Assembly (NCBI RefSeq): GCF_000419605.1 | Contig: NZ_ATTI01000001.1 | Span: 3,258,501 to 3,322,500, forward strand | Direction: 5' to 3' | Origin: Sphingomonas phyllosphaerae 5.2 | GTDB taxonomy: Bacteria; Pseudomonadota; Alphaproteobacteria; Sphingomonadales; Sphingomonadaceae | Length of the DNA: 64,000 bases | Shown here: piece by piece, positions 44,314 to 52,017 of the stretch | How positions within the stretch are numbered: the stretch's first letter is position 1 | How the letters are laid out: every line of letters starts with the position of its first letter | Position numbers and translations under genes: made by a program | Notes under the pieces: generated by a model | The model's database searches: none | Told to the model about the DNA's origin: nothing | Seen by the model: only the letters and a program-made list of their open reading frames with translations

Positions 44314-45414
44314 TTACACGCGTAGCGCGAGGAGCGCGCTTAGAGGCAGCACCCTAGTAGTGAGCCCCGACAGTCCCGCCTCGATCTGTGTTCGCCCAGA
44401 CCGTGACCGCAGCCCTCTCCAGACCCGGTCAGTGTGGAGGGGCGAGCAGCGCAGCCGGTACACGCAGTCACTTATCGCGCCGGTTCCTGTCTCCACGCGG
44501 GCGATCTTATCCGGAATGCTGCGGCCTACGCGCGCGATGAGGATGTCGCCGGGTCGAGCGGTACGTCGATCGTCGGTTGTGACGTGGTCGGTCCCGAGCT
44601 GCACCACGCCATTCCGGGCCGCCGCAAAGCCGTCGAGGTGGAAAGCGCGTTCGCGACGTGCGTCGGGCGTGCTCAAGCTCCCCCTAACAATCTCAACTTC
44701 GAGGTCCTGCAGTGGTGCTAGCGCCGGATCATCCAGACCAGGAGCGGCGGCGCGCGTGAACCAAGGATCGGCGGATCGTCTAGCTTCTTCCAGCCGATTT
44801 AGCACCACCATGACAGTTCGTGCCTCGGTGCCGGGGAACGTCCGTTCGGGCAGGGTCGCGATGGATCGCAGTGAGGCTTCGGCCGTAATCAGCGCGCGGT
44901 TGCGCCCGGCGAGCCGGCTCGTCACGAGAGTTTCGGGGAGGATTGCGGCAACGACGCCACCGGCTCGCACTGCCCGCAGCGCGTGCAATGTGAAGATGGT
45001 AGCGCGGCAACGGATCCGCTGCCTCATCTCGAGCGCAGGGCTTGGGCCGCGCGCGCCCACGTCTGCATCCGTGCCGGCACCGCCAATTGCCAGCATGCGA
45101 CCATAGGGCGGGTTTAGCACCGCCAGGTCGAATGAGCCGGGCACGATGTCGGCAGCGAAGGCGTCGTTGTGAAGCAAATCGCGTCGAAAGTGACGATGCT
45201 CATCGGCCCATAAACCGAGGGCAGGCCCGGCTGCGGGGTCAATGTCCACTGTGGTGAGGCGCAGCGTCGCGCCCCAGCGGTCGACTGCGGCGCGGGAGAG
45301 GGCGCCGCGCCCGCAGCCGAGGTCGATGGCGCTCGCGGGCGCGCCCTCCACCATACCGACCAGTGCTTGGGCGACCGTTGGAGGCGTGTAAAATTGGCCG
45401 AAGCTGCGCGCCAT
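44314..45414 (-). CDS. DNA N6-adenine methyltransferase-like protein, no restriction partner
   Basis: 366 residues from ATG 45,414. FGQFYTPPTVAQALV start, SAM-binding motif I DLGCGRGALSRA, and catalytic motif IV NPPYGR. This is the gamma-type layout of Eco57I and type I/IIG adenine methylases. The C-terminal 150 residues look like a target-recognition domain (VQLGTDHVTTDDRRTARPGDILIARVG). AGGAGGTGA lies upstream at a long 11-base spacing. No nuclease is adjacent; it follows the three-gene operon at 45,533-49,225 by 118 bases on the same strand. Confidence 0.82.
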   Translation of the reverse strand: MARSFGQFYTPPTVAQALVGMVEGAPASAIDLGCGRGALSRAAVDRWGATLRLTTVDIDPAAGPALGLWADEHRHFRRDLLHNDAFAADIVPGSFDLAVLNPPYGRMLAIGGAGTDADVGARGPSPALEMRQRIRCRATIFTLHALRAVRAGGVVAAILPETLVTSRLAGRNRALITAEASLRSIATLPERTFPGTEARTVMVVLNRLEEARRSADPWFTRAAAPGLDDPALAPLQDLEVEIVRGSLSTPDARRERAFHLDGFAAARNGVVQLGTDHVTTDDRRTARPGDILIARVGRSIPDKIARVETGTGAISDCVYRLRCSPLHTDRVWRGLRSRSGRTQIEAGLSGLTTRVLPLSALLALRV

Positions 45415-45532
45415 CGTGGTTATGGTCACCTCCTAACAAACAACCGCAACCCTGCCTCGACTATGCAAGAGGTACCATCCGCCGATCGACAGTTCGTCCT
45501 GCATCGGTACCGGCTTGGCGATTACCGCTCGC

Positions 45533-46474
45533 TTAGACGTTCAGGAACTCGCTGACGGCGTAGACCAAGCATTTGGACGCGCCCCGCGTCCGCCCCGCTT
45601 TCCTCCGGGCGTGGTCGTAGACGATCTCCGATCGCTCGTTGTTAGCGATCGCAAAAAGGACCGCGCCAAGCGCGTGCGGCTTGGTACCGATCAAACCAAG
45701 GCGCAACAGGTCGTCCGGGGCGAGCCGGGCAACTTCCTCGAGCTCCCGGTGCAGGCTGAACGGGCAGTTCGACTTGGCGTACCGAATATTGCGAATGCTT
45801 GCCTTATCCTGTTCCAGCCCGTCTGCGTTCAGCACCAGCGCGTCTAGCGTGTAGTGGGGCACGAAACCTGGAGCGCCGATGATCGGGAAAACCTTGTCTT
45901 TCGATGGATCAACCTCGTTCAGCATGTGCTTGAATCTGGCACCCTCAAAGCCAAGCAGCGGCACAAAGCAGGCATCTTCGCGGCGCCGGTCGGCTAGCTT
46001 CGCGAAAAGCGGAATAGGCCTGATGCCTTCAATGCGCTCGCTGAGGTCGTAGATGACGCCGCTGCCTGATTGCGCGGACGCGCTGTAGGATCCCGGCTCG
46101 AGATAGAGGACGTTGAACGGCACGCCGGCCTCGGCACATACGCGCACGAGTGGCGCCCAAAGCGAGTGACCAAGTCCCGTCATGTCGATATGGATTGGCT
46201 TGGGGAGAGCGGCGACGAAGGCTTCTATAGCGGTTCGCGATCGCAGCCCAATGTCTGTATGCCCAATCAGGTCAGTCTCGAGCTTGCCAGACGTGCGCTC
46301 GGCTAGCTGCACGAAGCGCGTGGCCGTGAACCGCGCAGCAAGCCAGCCTGCTACCGCGCTGCGCGGTTCGTCAGTCACAGAAAACAGGTAACTGCCGCCG
46401 TAAGGAAGCTGGACGTCCCCGGCTGAGTCGTGCTCCGTGGTGAAGAGCGCGCCTGGTGCGCTACCGGTCGCCAT
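45533..46474 (-). CDS. Unknown third protein of the PRTase/ORC-ATPase operon
   Basis: 313 residues; I recognise no family. Alternating strands and helices suggest an alpha/beta fold: KPIHIDMTGLGHSLWAPLVR and PFNVLYLEPGSYS near 90-130, VPLLGFEGARF, and a striking C-terminal segment LIGTKPHALGAVLFAIAN...IVYDHARRKAGRTRG that looks like a ligand- or catalytic-site motif. No signal peptide or membrane span. Its ATG overlaps the ATPase stop by 14 bases, so it belongs to the same unit and may be the effector. Confidence 0.7.
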   Translation of the reverse strand: MATGSAPGALFTTEHDSAGDVQLPYGGSYLFSVTDEPRSAVAGWLAARFTATRFVQLAERTSGKLETDLIGHTDIGLRSRTAIEAFVAALPKPIHIDMTGLGHSLWAPLVRVCAEAGVPFNVLYLEPGSYSASAQSGSGVIYDLSERIEGIRPIPLFAKLADRRREDACFVPLLGFEGARFKHMLNEVDPSKDKVFPIIGAPGFVPHYTLDALVLNADGLEQDKASIRNIRYAKSNCPFSLHRELEEVARLAPDDLLRLGLIGTKPHALGAVLFAIANNERSEIVYDHARRKAGRTRGASKCLVYAVSEFLNV

Positions 46475-48314
46475 AGAAACTTTCGAAGAGGCGGAGTTGG
46501 TCAGGAAGGGGGGCGTCCGCGTCCGTCTCCAGCCTAGCGATCTCGCGAATAGTGCGCTTTGGGTCTTGCATCAGGCGCAGGATCTGGTTGGGCGACAACT
46601 CCATCTTGCGCATGTCGCGGTGGCTGAAACCGAAGAAAGCGGCGAAGATGGGGTGCACAGCGTAGTCGTAAGACTTCAGGTCAAGGTCCGTTCGTTGGCT
46701 TGATACGCGCCGCACCAAAGCGAGGTGCATGACCGCAGCGCGCAGCAGGGGTTCGATCTCGTCGGCAGGCTCGTTCGGCGGAAGGGTAAAGCGAGTCACC
46801 TCCGGCCTACGGCCCTGAGGACTCTGGGCGAGCATTTCGAACAATCTGCCTAGCGATAGCACTAGGCGGGTTAGCTGCGCGCCATGTACACCGAGCCCTT
46901 CGAGATCCTTTATGTTCTTTTGTCCCACAGAAATGGCGGCGCGGGTTTGGACGAGGGGGTCGATCGGCTCGCCGTCAGCGGGCTGGCCATCGAGACGCTG
47001 CAGACGCAGGGCTTCGCCGACGAGCTGCAGCAGGTAGCGTATGTTGTTGCCAGCAAGTAGTGTGAACGTTCGCCAACCAGCATAATATTTTCGTACGCCC
47101 GGGACGCTTCCCCGAAGCGTGAAGAGGAGGGGCACTCGATAGTTGTGAAGGCGGTTCTGCCAGGTTTCAGGCTGTTCTGCGCGCTCCTGAACGACTCTGG
47201 CGATACTTATCCTCTTAGCGCGAGCCCAATACGCTATCAGTGCAACCTCGAGCGAACTGACATCCTCCAGCGGCGTTAGCAGGTCAGGATCACTTCTTGC
47301 GATCGCTTCACGCGCCGCTTTGGCGACTTGGTTGACGCCAAGGAGAACCGCCTCGTCTTCCACGCTGAGCGCTGGCAACATGGTTTCGAGGTAGAGGCTC
47401 TCCGGGTAGCGTTCAGCTATTCGAAGCCTGCAAACCTCTGCTGCAAAGCTGGCGAACTGGTCTCCATCGAGCCGCTCCTCAATGTTGATCCGCTCGTAAT
47501 CGGCAGGACTCTGCAGTTGCTCGTCGGGATTGAGGGTGTGCCGGCGTCTCCAGCCCTGCTCGCGCACCCCAATCTTGAAGGTGTAGCCGGGGCCGCAATG
47601 CTTGACGAGCGTATTGACGACTGCCTGTTGATCGTCGCGCAGGTTCTCAAATTCGTCGATGATAAAGAAGAGGCGCTTGCCTTTGAACCGCGGCAAATTA
47701 AGCACGGCGTTGCACAGATGCTCGAGGGCGACGCCTTGCATGGACATCGGCGGAAGATTGGTCGGGTCTATATTGTTGACCCAGCCCTCAAAGCGCCTGA
47801 GGCCCTGTTGGATCGAAGCGGAAAGCTCTTCCGCCGTCGTAGCTGGCTGGCAGAACAGCGACTCCGCAGTGTTGGCGCAAAGCTCCGGCGGAAGCGATAC
47901 CCCGCTAGGAACGGCTTTGCCGAACCATTCTAAAAAGTCGGCCACACGACCACACAGCACTAGATTCAGATAATGAGCGAATAGCTTCTGCCATTGCCGC
48001 TCGGGTAGCTCGTCTCCTTGGAAGGCCCGGACGCTGTTGGTGTCGGCCTTGTAGTAGAAGCCGTAGTATGGCCATTCGCCCGCTCTTGTCGGGTCGTTGC
48101 CGTCACGCGCAAGGCGCCCCTCGAAGGAGAGGCACTGGAGGACAGTAGTCTTACCCGTGCCCCTTCCGCCCTCCAGCAGGCAGGGGCGATCCGTCTCCAA
48201 CTCTGGAAAATAGCTGGGCTGGCTGAAAAGTCGAAAGATGGCGTCCTTAAGCCACTCGGCCCGGTAAATACCGAAAAGCTCGGCGAGGTCTCTTCTTTCG
48301 CTTGCATCACTCAT
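46461..48314 (-). CDS. ORC/Cdc6-like AAA+ ATPase
   Basis: 617 residues from ATG 48,314, which overlaps the stop of the upstream gene by four bases. Walker A GGRGTGKTT (49-57), Walker B LFFIIDE (D220, E221), sensor-like KIGVREQGW. The N-terminal opening LAELFGIYRAEWLKDAIFRLF and the long helical C-terminal part, probably ending in a winged helix (SPNQILRLMQDPKRTIREIARLE), fit the ORC-CDC6-like ATPases reported in prokaryotic conflict systems. It likely senses a phage or nucleic-acid signal and drives its partners. Confidence 0.78.
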   Translation of the reverse strand: MSDASERRDLAELFGIYRAEWLKDAIFRLFSQPSYFPELETDRPCLLEGGRGTGKTTVLQCLSFEGRLARDGNDPTRAGEWPYYGFYYKADTNSVRAFQGDELPERQWQKLFAHYLNLVLCGRVADFLEWFGKAVPSGVSLPPELCANTAESLFCQPATTAEELSASIQQGLRRFEGWVNNIDPTNLPPMSMQGVALEHLCNAVLNLPRFKGKRLFFIIDEFENLRDDQQAVVNTLVKHCGPGYTFKIGVREQGWRRRHTLNPDEQLQSPADYERINIEERLDGDQFASFAAEVCRLRIAERYPESLYLETMLPALSVEDEAVLLGVNQVAKAAREAIARSDPDLLTPLEDVSSLEVALIAYWARAKRISIARVVQERAEQPETWQNRLHNYRVPLLFTLRGSVPGVRKYYAGWRTFTLLAGNNIRYLLQLVGEALRLQRLDGQPADGEPIDPLVQTRAAISVGQKNIKDLEGLGVHGAQLTRLVLSLGRLFEMLAQSPQGRRPEVTRFTLPPNEPADEIEPLLRAAVMHLALVRRVSSQRTDLDLKSYDYAVHPIFAAFFGFSHRDMRKMELSPNQILRLMQDPKRTIREIARLETDADAPLPDQLRLFESFYGDR

Positions 48315-49225
48315 GCGCGCCTCACCAGCGGAGTCCAACCTTTGCTATTGGAGAAGAACAGCGGGAGGTTGGCGTCCGGCATCGAATCTTGCATGGCGAT
48401 GCCGAGGCCCAATCGATGAAACCCGCGCCAGTCACTTTCTCCGCCATCTATACCCGTGTAGCCGAGCACCCTTCCAACCCTCCGGGCAAGCCTAGCGCCC
48501 TCCATCGCAGATCCTTGAGGCCACATTGCTGAGCGCAGAGTAGCGAAGTTGTGGTCAAATGGTATCACGTTCCCTGAGGCGAGCGCGACGCTGGGTGCTT
48601 GCAGACGGAGGCGCCGCCGTCCGTATGCTGTGGCGAATACGTTGCAGTACGAAGCACCGAACCGCGCCGATACGGAAGCGAACGACGCAGTGCCACTAGG
48701 AAGGTGGTGGACCCTGCGCCAGGTTTTCAGGAATTGCTCGCCAGAGCCGACGAAGTCGTCGACGAACATAACCGGGCCTACCAAGCCGTCTACGATCCGT
48801 GCGAGTGCGTCGACGGGTTGCATGAGTCGCTTCTCGTCGATGCCAAGCAGCTGACGTGCCTTGCGAGCGAACCCCCAGCCGCTGTCGGACGGGTTCGGCC
48901 GCTCACCCATCACCGGAACCACCGCGACTGTGTCGACGAAGCGTTGCCAAGCCTCTCGCCGAGCCTGAGGCGAAGGGGCCGCGGGAACGACGACGTTGGA
49001 CAAAGTGTGGAAGGCTGACAGGAACAGCTGGTCAACTAGCTCGTGAGAGAAGTAGGTGAAGCGGCTAAGCATATGCACGGCGAGAGGCCGGTCGCTCTTG
49101 TCGAAGTTGTCAAGCCACCCCCGGTATTCGACGGCGCGCCGCGGCCAGACATGGAGGTCGACCAGGCGTTCACATGCCTCAAGCACCTGAGTTTCGTCCG
49201 CCATCAACTCTGAAGCCATGGTCAT
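48311..49225 (-). CDS. Phosphoribosyltransferase-like protein of a conflict-type operon
   Basis: 304 residues from ATG 49,225; starts at 49,219 and 49,204 are also possible. VMFVDDFVGSGEQFLKTW (152-169) matches the PRPP-binding motif of PRTases (hhhhDDhhtTG). The helical N-terminal half (YFSHELVDQLFLSAFHTL) differs from metabolic PRTases. Families of this kind, labelled PRTase-CE in conflict-system surveys as I recall, accompany ORC-like ATPases. Whether it is catalytic is unknown. It is the first gene of the operon. Confidence 0.75.
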   Translation of the reverse strand: MTMASELMADETQVLEACERLVDLHVWPRRAVEYRGWLDNFDKSDRPLAVHMLSRFTYFSHELVDQLFLSAFHTLSNVVVPAAPSPQARREAWQRFVDTVAVVPVMGERPNPSDSGWGFARKARQLLGIDEKRLMQPVDALARIVDGLVGPVMFVDDFVGSGEQFLKTWRRVHHLPSGTASFASVSARFGASYCNVFATAYGRRRLRLQAPSVALASGNVIPFDHNFATLRSAMWPQGSAMEGARLARRVGRVLGYTGIDGGESDWRGFHRLGLGIAMQDSMPDANLPLFFSNSKGWTPLVRRA

Positions 49226-49379
49226 GGCATACCGGTCTGGTCGCTCGGCACAAGCCCCACGCGAGTTTGATCCTCGACGTCGACTGGCACGTCGATCGAG
49301 CGCCAATCGATCATCACCTGAAGTGGCTCGACCGACGCCGAGGCAAAGCTAGTCCATGCTACTCTGCCCCGGCGCACTA

Positions 49380-50021
49380 TCACTTCGGGCTTAGGACACT
49401 AACCGGTGTCAGCGTCGGTGCTGTCGGAGACGCGGGCACAGCGGCTACCATCGCAGCGGCGGCACCTACCACCAACGGCTCGGGACCAGCCCCTGCCATC
49501 GCGAGCGGAACGTCCTCGTCAAGAAAACCCTTTACCACAGTGCCCGCAGGAACCGTCGCGCTAGTACCGGTTACGAAGAAGCCGGCTACCGGCAGAAGTA
49601 CGGCAGCGCCAACGACGCCTGCGGTTCCTGCCGTGCCCTTGTCGTCGAAAGCCCCTGACAGCCTGATCTGCCGGCCGTTGACGGTGACGTAGAGAACGCG
49701 AGCACCAAGGTGCCCGGATTTACCCCACATGCCCTTGTTCTTGACGTCGGTGATCTCGCCAATTGCTGGACTTCCCACAGGGATTACCGTGACGCCTTGA
49801 ACGATGACAGGCTCGGCGGTCTCCAGGTGAACACGCTGGCCGACGCGCAGCTTCTTGCCCTTCGTCGTCAACTCCTCGGAGAGCTTCAGAGGCACTTCCA
49901 TGCCCGTGCGCAGCACGGCCGAATTGGTGATCGGCGCTGCTATCGGAGCGGTTGCCATCTGCGCGGTGACCGGCACGGCCAACAGCAGCGCGCCCGCAAG
50001 CGCGCCAACCTTCTTGATCAT
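49380..50021 (-). CDS. Exported protein of unknown function
   Basis: 213 residues from ATG 50,021. Signal peptide MIKKVGALAGALLLAVPVTAQ. The mature part has a beta-rich domain (MEVPLKLSEELTTKGKKLRVGQRVHLETAEPVIVQG) and a Gly/Ala hydrophobic stretch (about 140-165, GTAGVVGAAVLLPVAGFFVTG) that could insert in a membrane. The tail is Ala/Pro/Thr-rich. Likely periplasmic or envelope-associated. Confidence 0.7.
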   Translation of the reverse strand: MIKKVGALAGALLLAVPVTAQMATAPIAAPITNSAVLRTGMEVPLKLSEELTTKGKKLRVGQRVHLETAEPVIVQGVTVIPVGSPAIGEITDVKNKGMWGKSGHLGARVLYVTVNGRQIRLSGAFDDKGTAGTAGVVGAAVLLPVAGFFVTGTSATVPAGTVVKGFLDEDVPLAMAGAGPEPLVVGAAAAMVAAVPASPTAPTLTPVSVLSPK

Positions 50022-50259
50022 TCTGAACCCCCACATCAGCGAGTCCCCCGACTCGCTTCCTCGACCATGGCGCGTTCCCATCACGGCGCAACAAGCTAAT
50101 GCAGATTGTAAAAAATGACGGCACAAGAGTGTTCCTTCGACAAGAACGTCCGCAGGTCCGATCACCGACGCGGGGACCTGCGACCTTTCATCCTGTTGAT
50201 CTGATTGCCGCTCTTCATCTACGGGCACGCCGCCTCCATCTCGGAGGCGGGGGATAACA

Positions 50260-50748
50260 ATGAAGGCATACGTTGCTGCGGCTCTGGCCGCGGTGTTGTC
50301 GTGCGCGACGACGCCTGCTGCTGCGCAGATCACGCTTGAAGGAAATGGCGCCCGTGCTGACGGCGAATGGGGCGGTGAGCTGGGGATCGGCTATGGCGTT
50401 GGCGCCGCTGGCTTCAAGGTTACGCCGATTGTCGGTGCCTTTGTCTACGCTGGCGATAACGACCGCTACTACGAGGACAACAATGGCGGGAACCCGCGCT
50501 GTCGGGATGGCGACACCGGACGGTATGCGAAGAGCAGCTATTGCGACAACACCGCGGTCAACATCTATGGCAAGGTTGAAGCGACGTACTCGATTCCGCT
50601 GATCGCAACGATTGGCGCTGGCGTCCGCTTCAGCGAGCGCGACACCACGCCGTACGGCACCGTCGCATTGCCAATCACGCCTGGGCTGAAGGTCAAAGGT
50701 AACATCGGCGATGGCTATTACGCGGTCGGTCTTCGGCTGGGCTTGTAA
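50260..50748 (+). CDS. Exported beta-rich protein, possibly small outer-membrane barrel
   Basis: 162 residues with signal peptide ending AAAQ. The mature part alternates Gly/aromatic strands (GGELGIGYGVGAAGFKVTPIVGAFVYAG) and ends YYAVGLRLGL, a typical barrel-like C-terminus. Two Cys (PRCRDGDTGRYAKSSYC) may form a disulfide in a loop. GGAGGCGGGGG lies upstream of the ATG. The next gene follows after 18 bases. Confidence 0.68.
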   Translation: MKAYVAAALAAVLSCATTPAAAQITLEGNGARADGEWGGELGIGYGVGAAGFKVTPIVGAFVYAGDNDRYYEDNNGGNPRCRDGDTGRYAKSSYCDNTAVNIYGKVEATYSIPLIATIGAGVRFSERDTTPYGTVALPITPGLKVKGNIGDGYYAVGLRLGL

Positions 50749-50766
50749 CGAAATAGGGGCGGAACG

Positions 50767-51021
50767 ATGAAGGTGGGATTGATGCTCGGCTGTGTCGCGC
50801 TGGTGGCAACAGGCTGTTTGAGCGAGCAGGCAGATGCGAAGCGTCGCTACGCTTTTTCGAGCGGGAAGAGCCGATCAGGTCGGGTCCGGGGCTATTCGGC
50901 ATACGGCACACGCGGAACCACCGACGGGCGATGCCCGTGCAATGGTGGGGACGTCTGCGTCGGACCTCGTGGTGGCCGCTATTGCATCACTAGCGGCGGC
51001 AACAAGCGTTACGGCGTCTGA
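50767..51021 (+). CDS. Small Cys-rich lipoprotein-like protein
   Basis: 84 residues. MKVGLMLGCVALVATGC suggests a lipobox (VATGC). The mature part is basic and Gly/Tyr/Ser-rich with a compact Cys motif CPCNGGDVCVGPRGGRYC near the end, a likely disulfide-stabilised module. Cotranscribed with the preceding exported protein. Confidence 0.62.
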   Translation: MKVGLMLGCVALVATGCLSEQADAKRRYAFSSGKSRSGRVRGYSAYGTRGTTDGRCPCNGGDVCVGPRGGRYCITSGGNKRYGV

Positions 51022-51065
51022 GTTATCCGGGCGCAGCGCTTATCAACCTGGCGTCGCCTTCGCGT

Positions 51066-51842
51066 TCACCGGAATAGGCTGTTGAGATAGGCGGCAAGCC
51101 GAACGCCGCCTTTTTCAAGCTGCAGCTCCATCCGCGGCGTGTTCTCGTAAACGTACCGGTAGCTCAGCGCCGTTTCACCAGCCGGCGGGTAGACCTGATC
51201 CCGCGCGTTCACACTGTCGGCCATCCAAACCTTCGGGTCAGCAGACGACCATGCCCTGAGATCGGCCGGCGAGATGCGCGCATTCAGCCACGACGCCATC
51301 TCGGAAAAAGACAGCTGCTCGTCGTCCACCAGCAGCGAGTCCCAAACACTGTGCAGGTTCGTCGGCTTGCCGAACCACGTCACCTTCAACTCGTTGCCGC
51401 CGCGATCTGCGCCATTGCCGTTGTTGAGCGGCTGAGCGAGATCGCCGCAGATGTGGATGATGAAGCGCAGCGCGACCCGCTTGTCTGCTAGCGATGCCTT
51501 ACGATCGCGCAGCGTAGCGCTGAAACGGTCCAGTGCGGTGATCGCGTCGCCCTCCGCCGGGGCGCCTACTTGATCATAGGTCTTTCCGCCCGGGAGCGTC
51601 ACATAGTGCCAAGCGCTCGCCGTCTTCTGCCAGAAGGGCGCTGGATCGGACTTCATGAAGTCGGGCCAGTTCGAGGCCTCTGCCATCGTCTCGGCGCCGA
51701 GGATCCGCTTCACAGCGGTGCGAGCTGCACCCGTCAGGTGGGCGTCGGCGATCTGCCCTACGACCCGATGACCGGTCTTGCCCCAGGCGAACGCGGGGGT
51801 AGGAACCAGAGCTAGTGCAGCGGCAGCAACAAGGATACGCAT
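51066..51842 (-). CDS. S1/P1 nuclease homologue with one altered zinc ligand
   Basis: 258 residues. Signal peptide ending AFA, then mature W20 and H25 (WGKTGHRV), D61, H79 (AWHYV), H130 and D134 (HICGD), and NLHSVWD, the zinc-ligand order of the single-strand-specific S1/P1 nucleases. At the QPLH motif the His is replaced: GDLAQPLN (N140). That His binds zinc in P1 nuclease, so activity may be reduced or altered. It is predicted to be periplasmic. Confidence 0.88.
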   Translation of the reverse strand: MRILVAAAALALVPTPAFAWGKTGHRVVGQIADAHLTGAARTAVKRILGAETMAEASNWPDFMKSDPAPFWQKTASAWHYVTLPGGKTYDQVGAPAEGDAITALDRFSATLRDRKASLADKRVALRFIIHICGDLAQPLNNGNGADRGGNELKVTWFGKPTNLHSVWDSLLVDDEQLSFSEMASWLNARISPADLRAWSSADPKVWMADSVNARDQVYPPAGETALSYRYVYENTPRMELQLEKGGVRLAAYLNSLFR

Positions 51843-52017
51843 GGCACTCTCTCTGCCGGCTTAAGGTGGCGTTTTCGTGTCGCATAGTTCGGCGTTGTCG
51901 GCTCAAACGTCTGAAATAAGGCCGCAGATGAGCATATCGGGAGACACGCGGGATGTCCCGCGTCCGCATTAAGCTAGAGGGACCGGACCCACCCGTAGGC
52001 GCCAAGTGCCCATTCGA

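Noticed and set aside
44077..44325. 82-codon frame between the hydrolase and the methyltransferase
   Set aside because: No ribosome binding site, unremarkable composition, and it overlaps the better open frame at 43,847-44,113.
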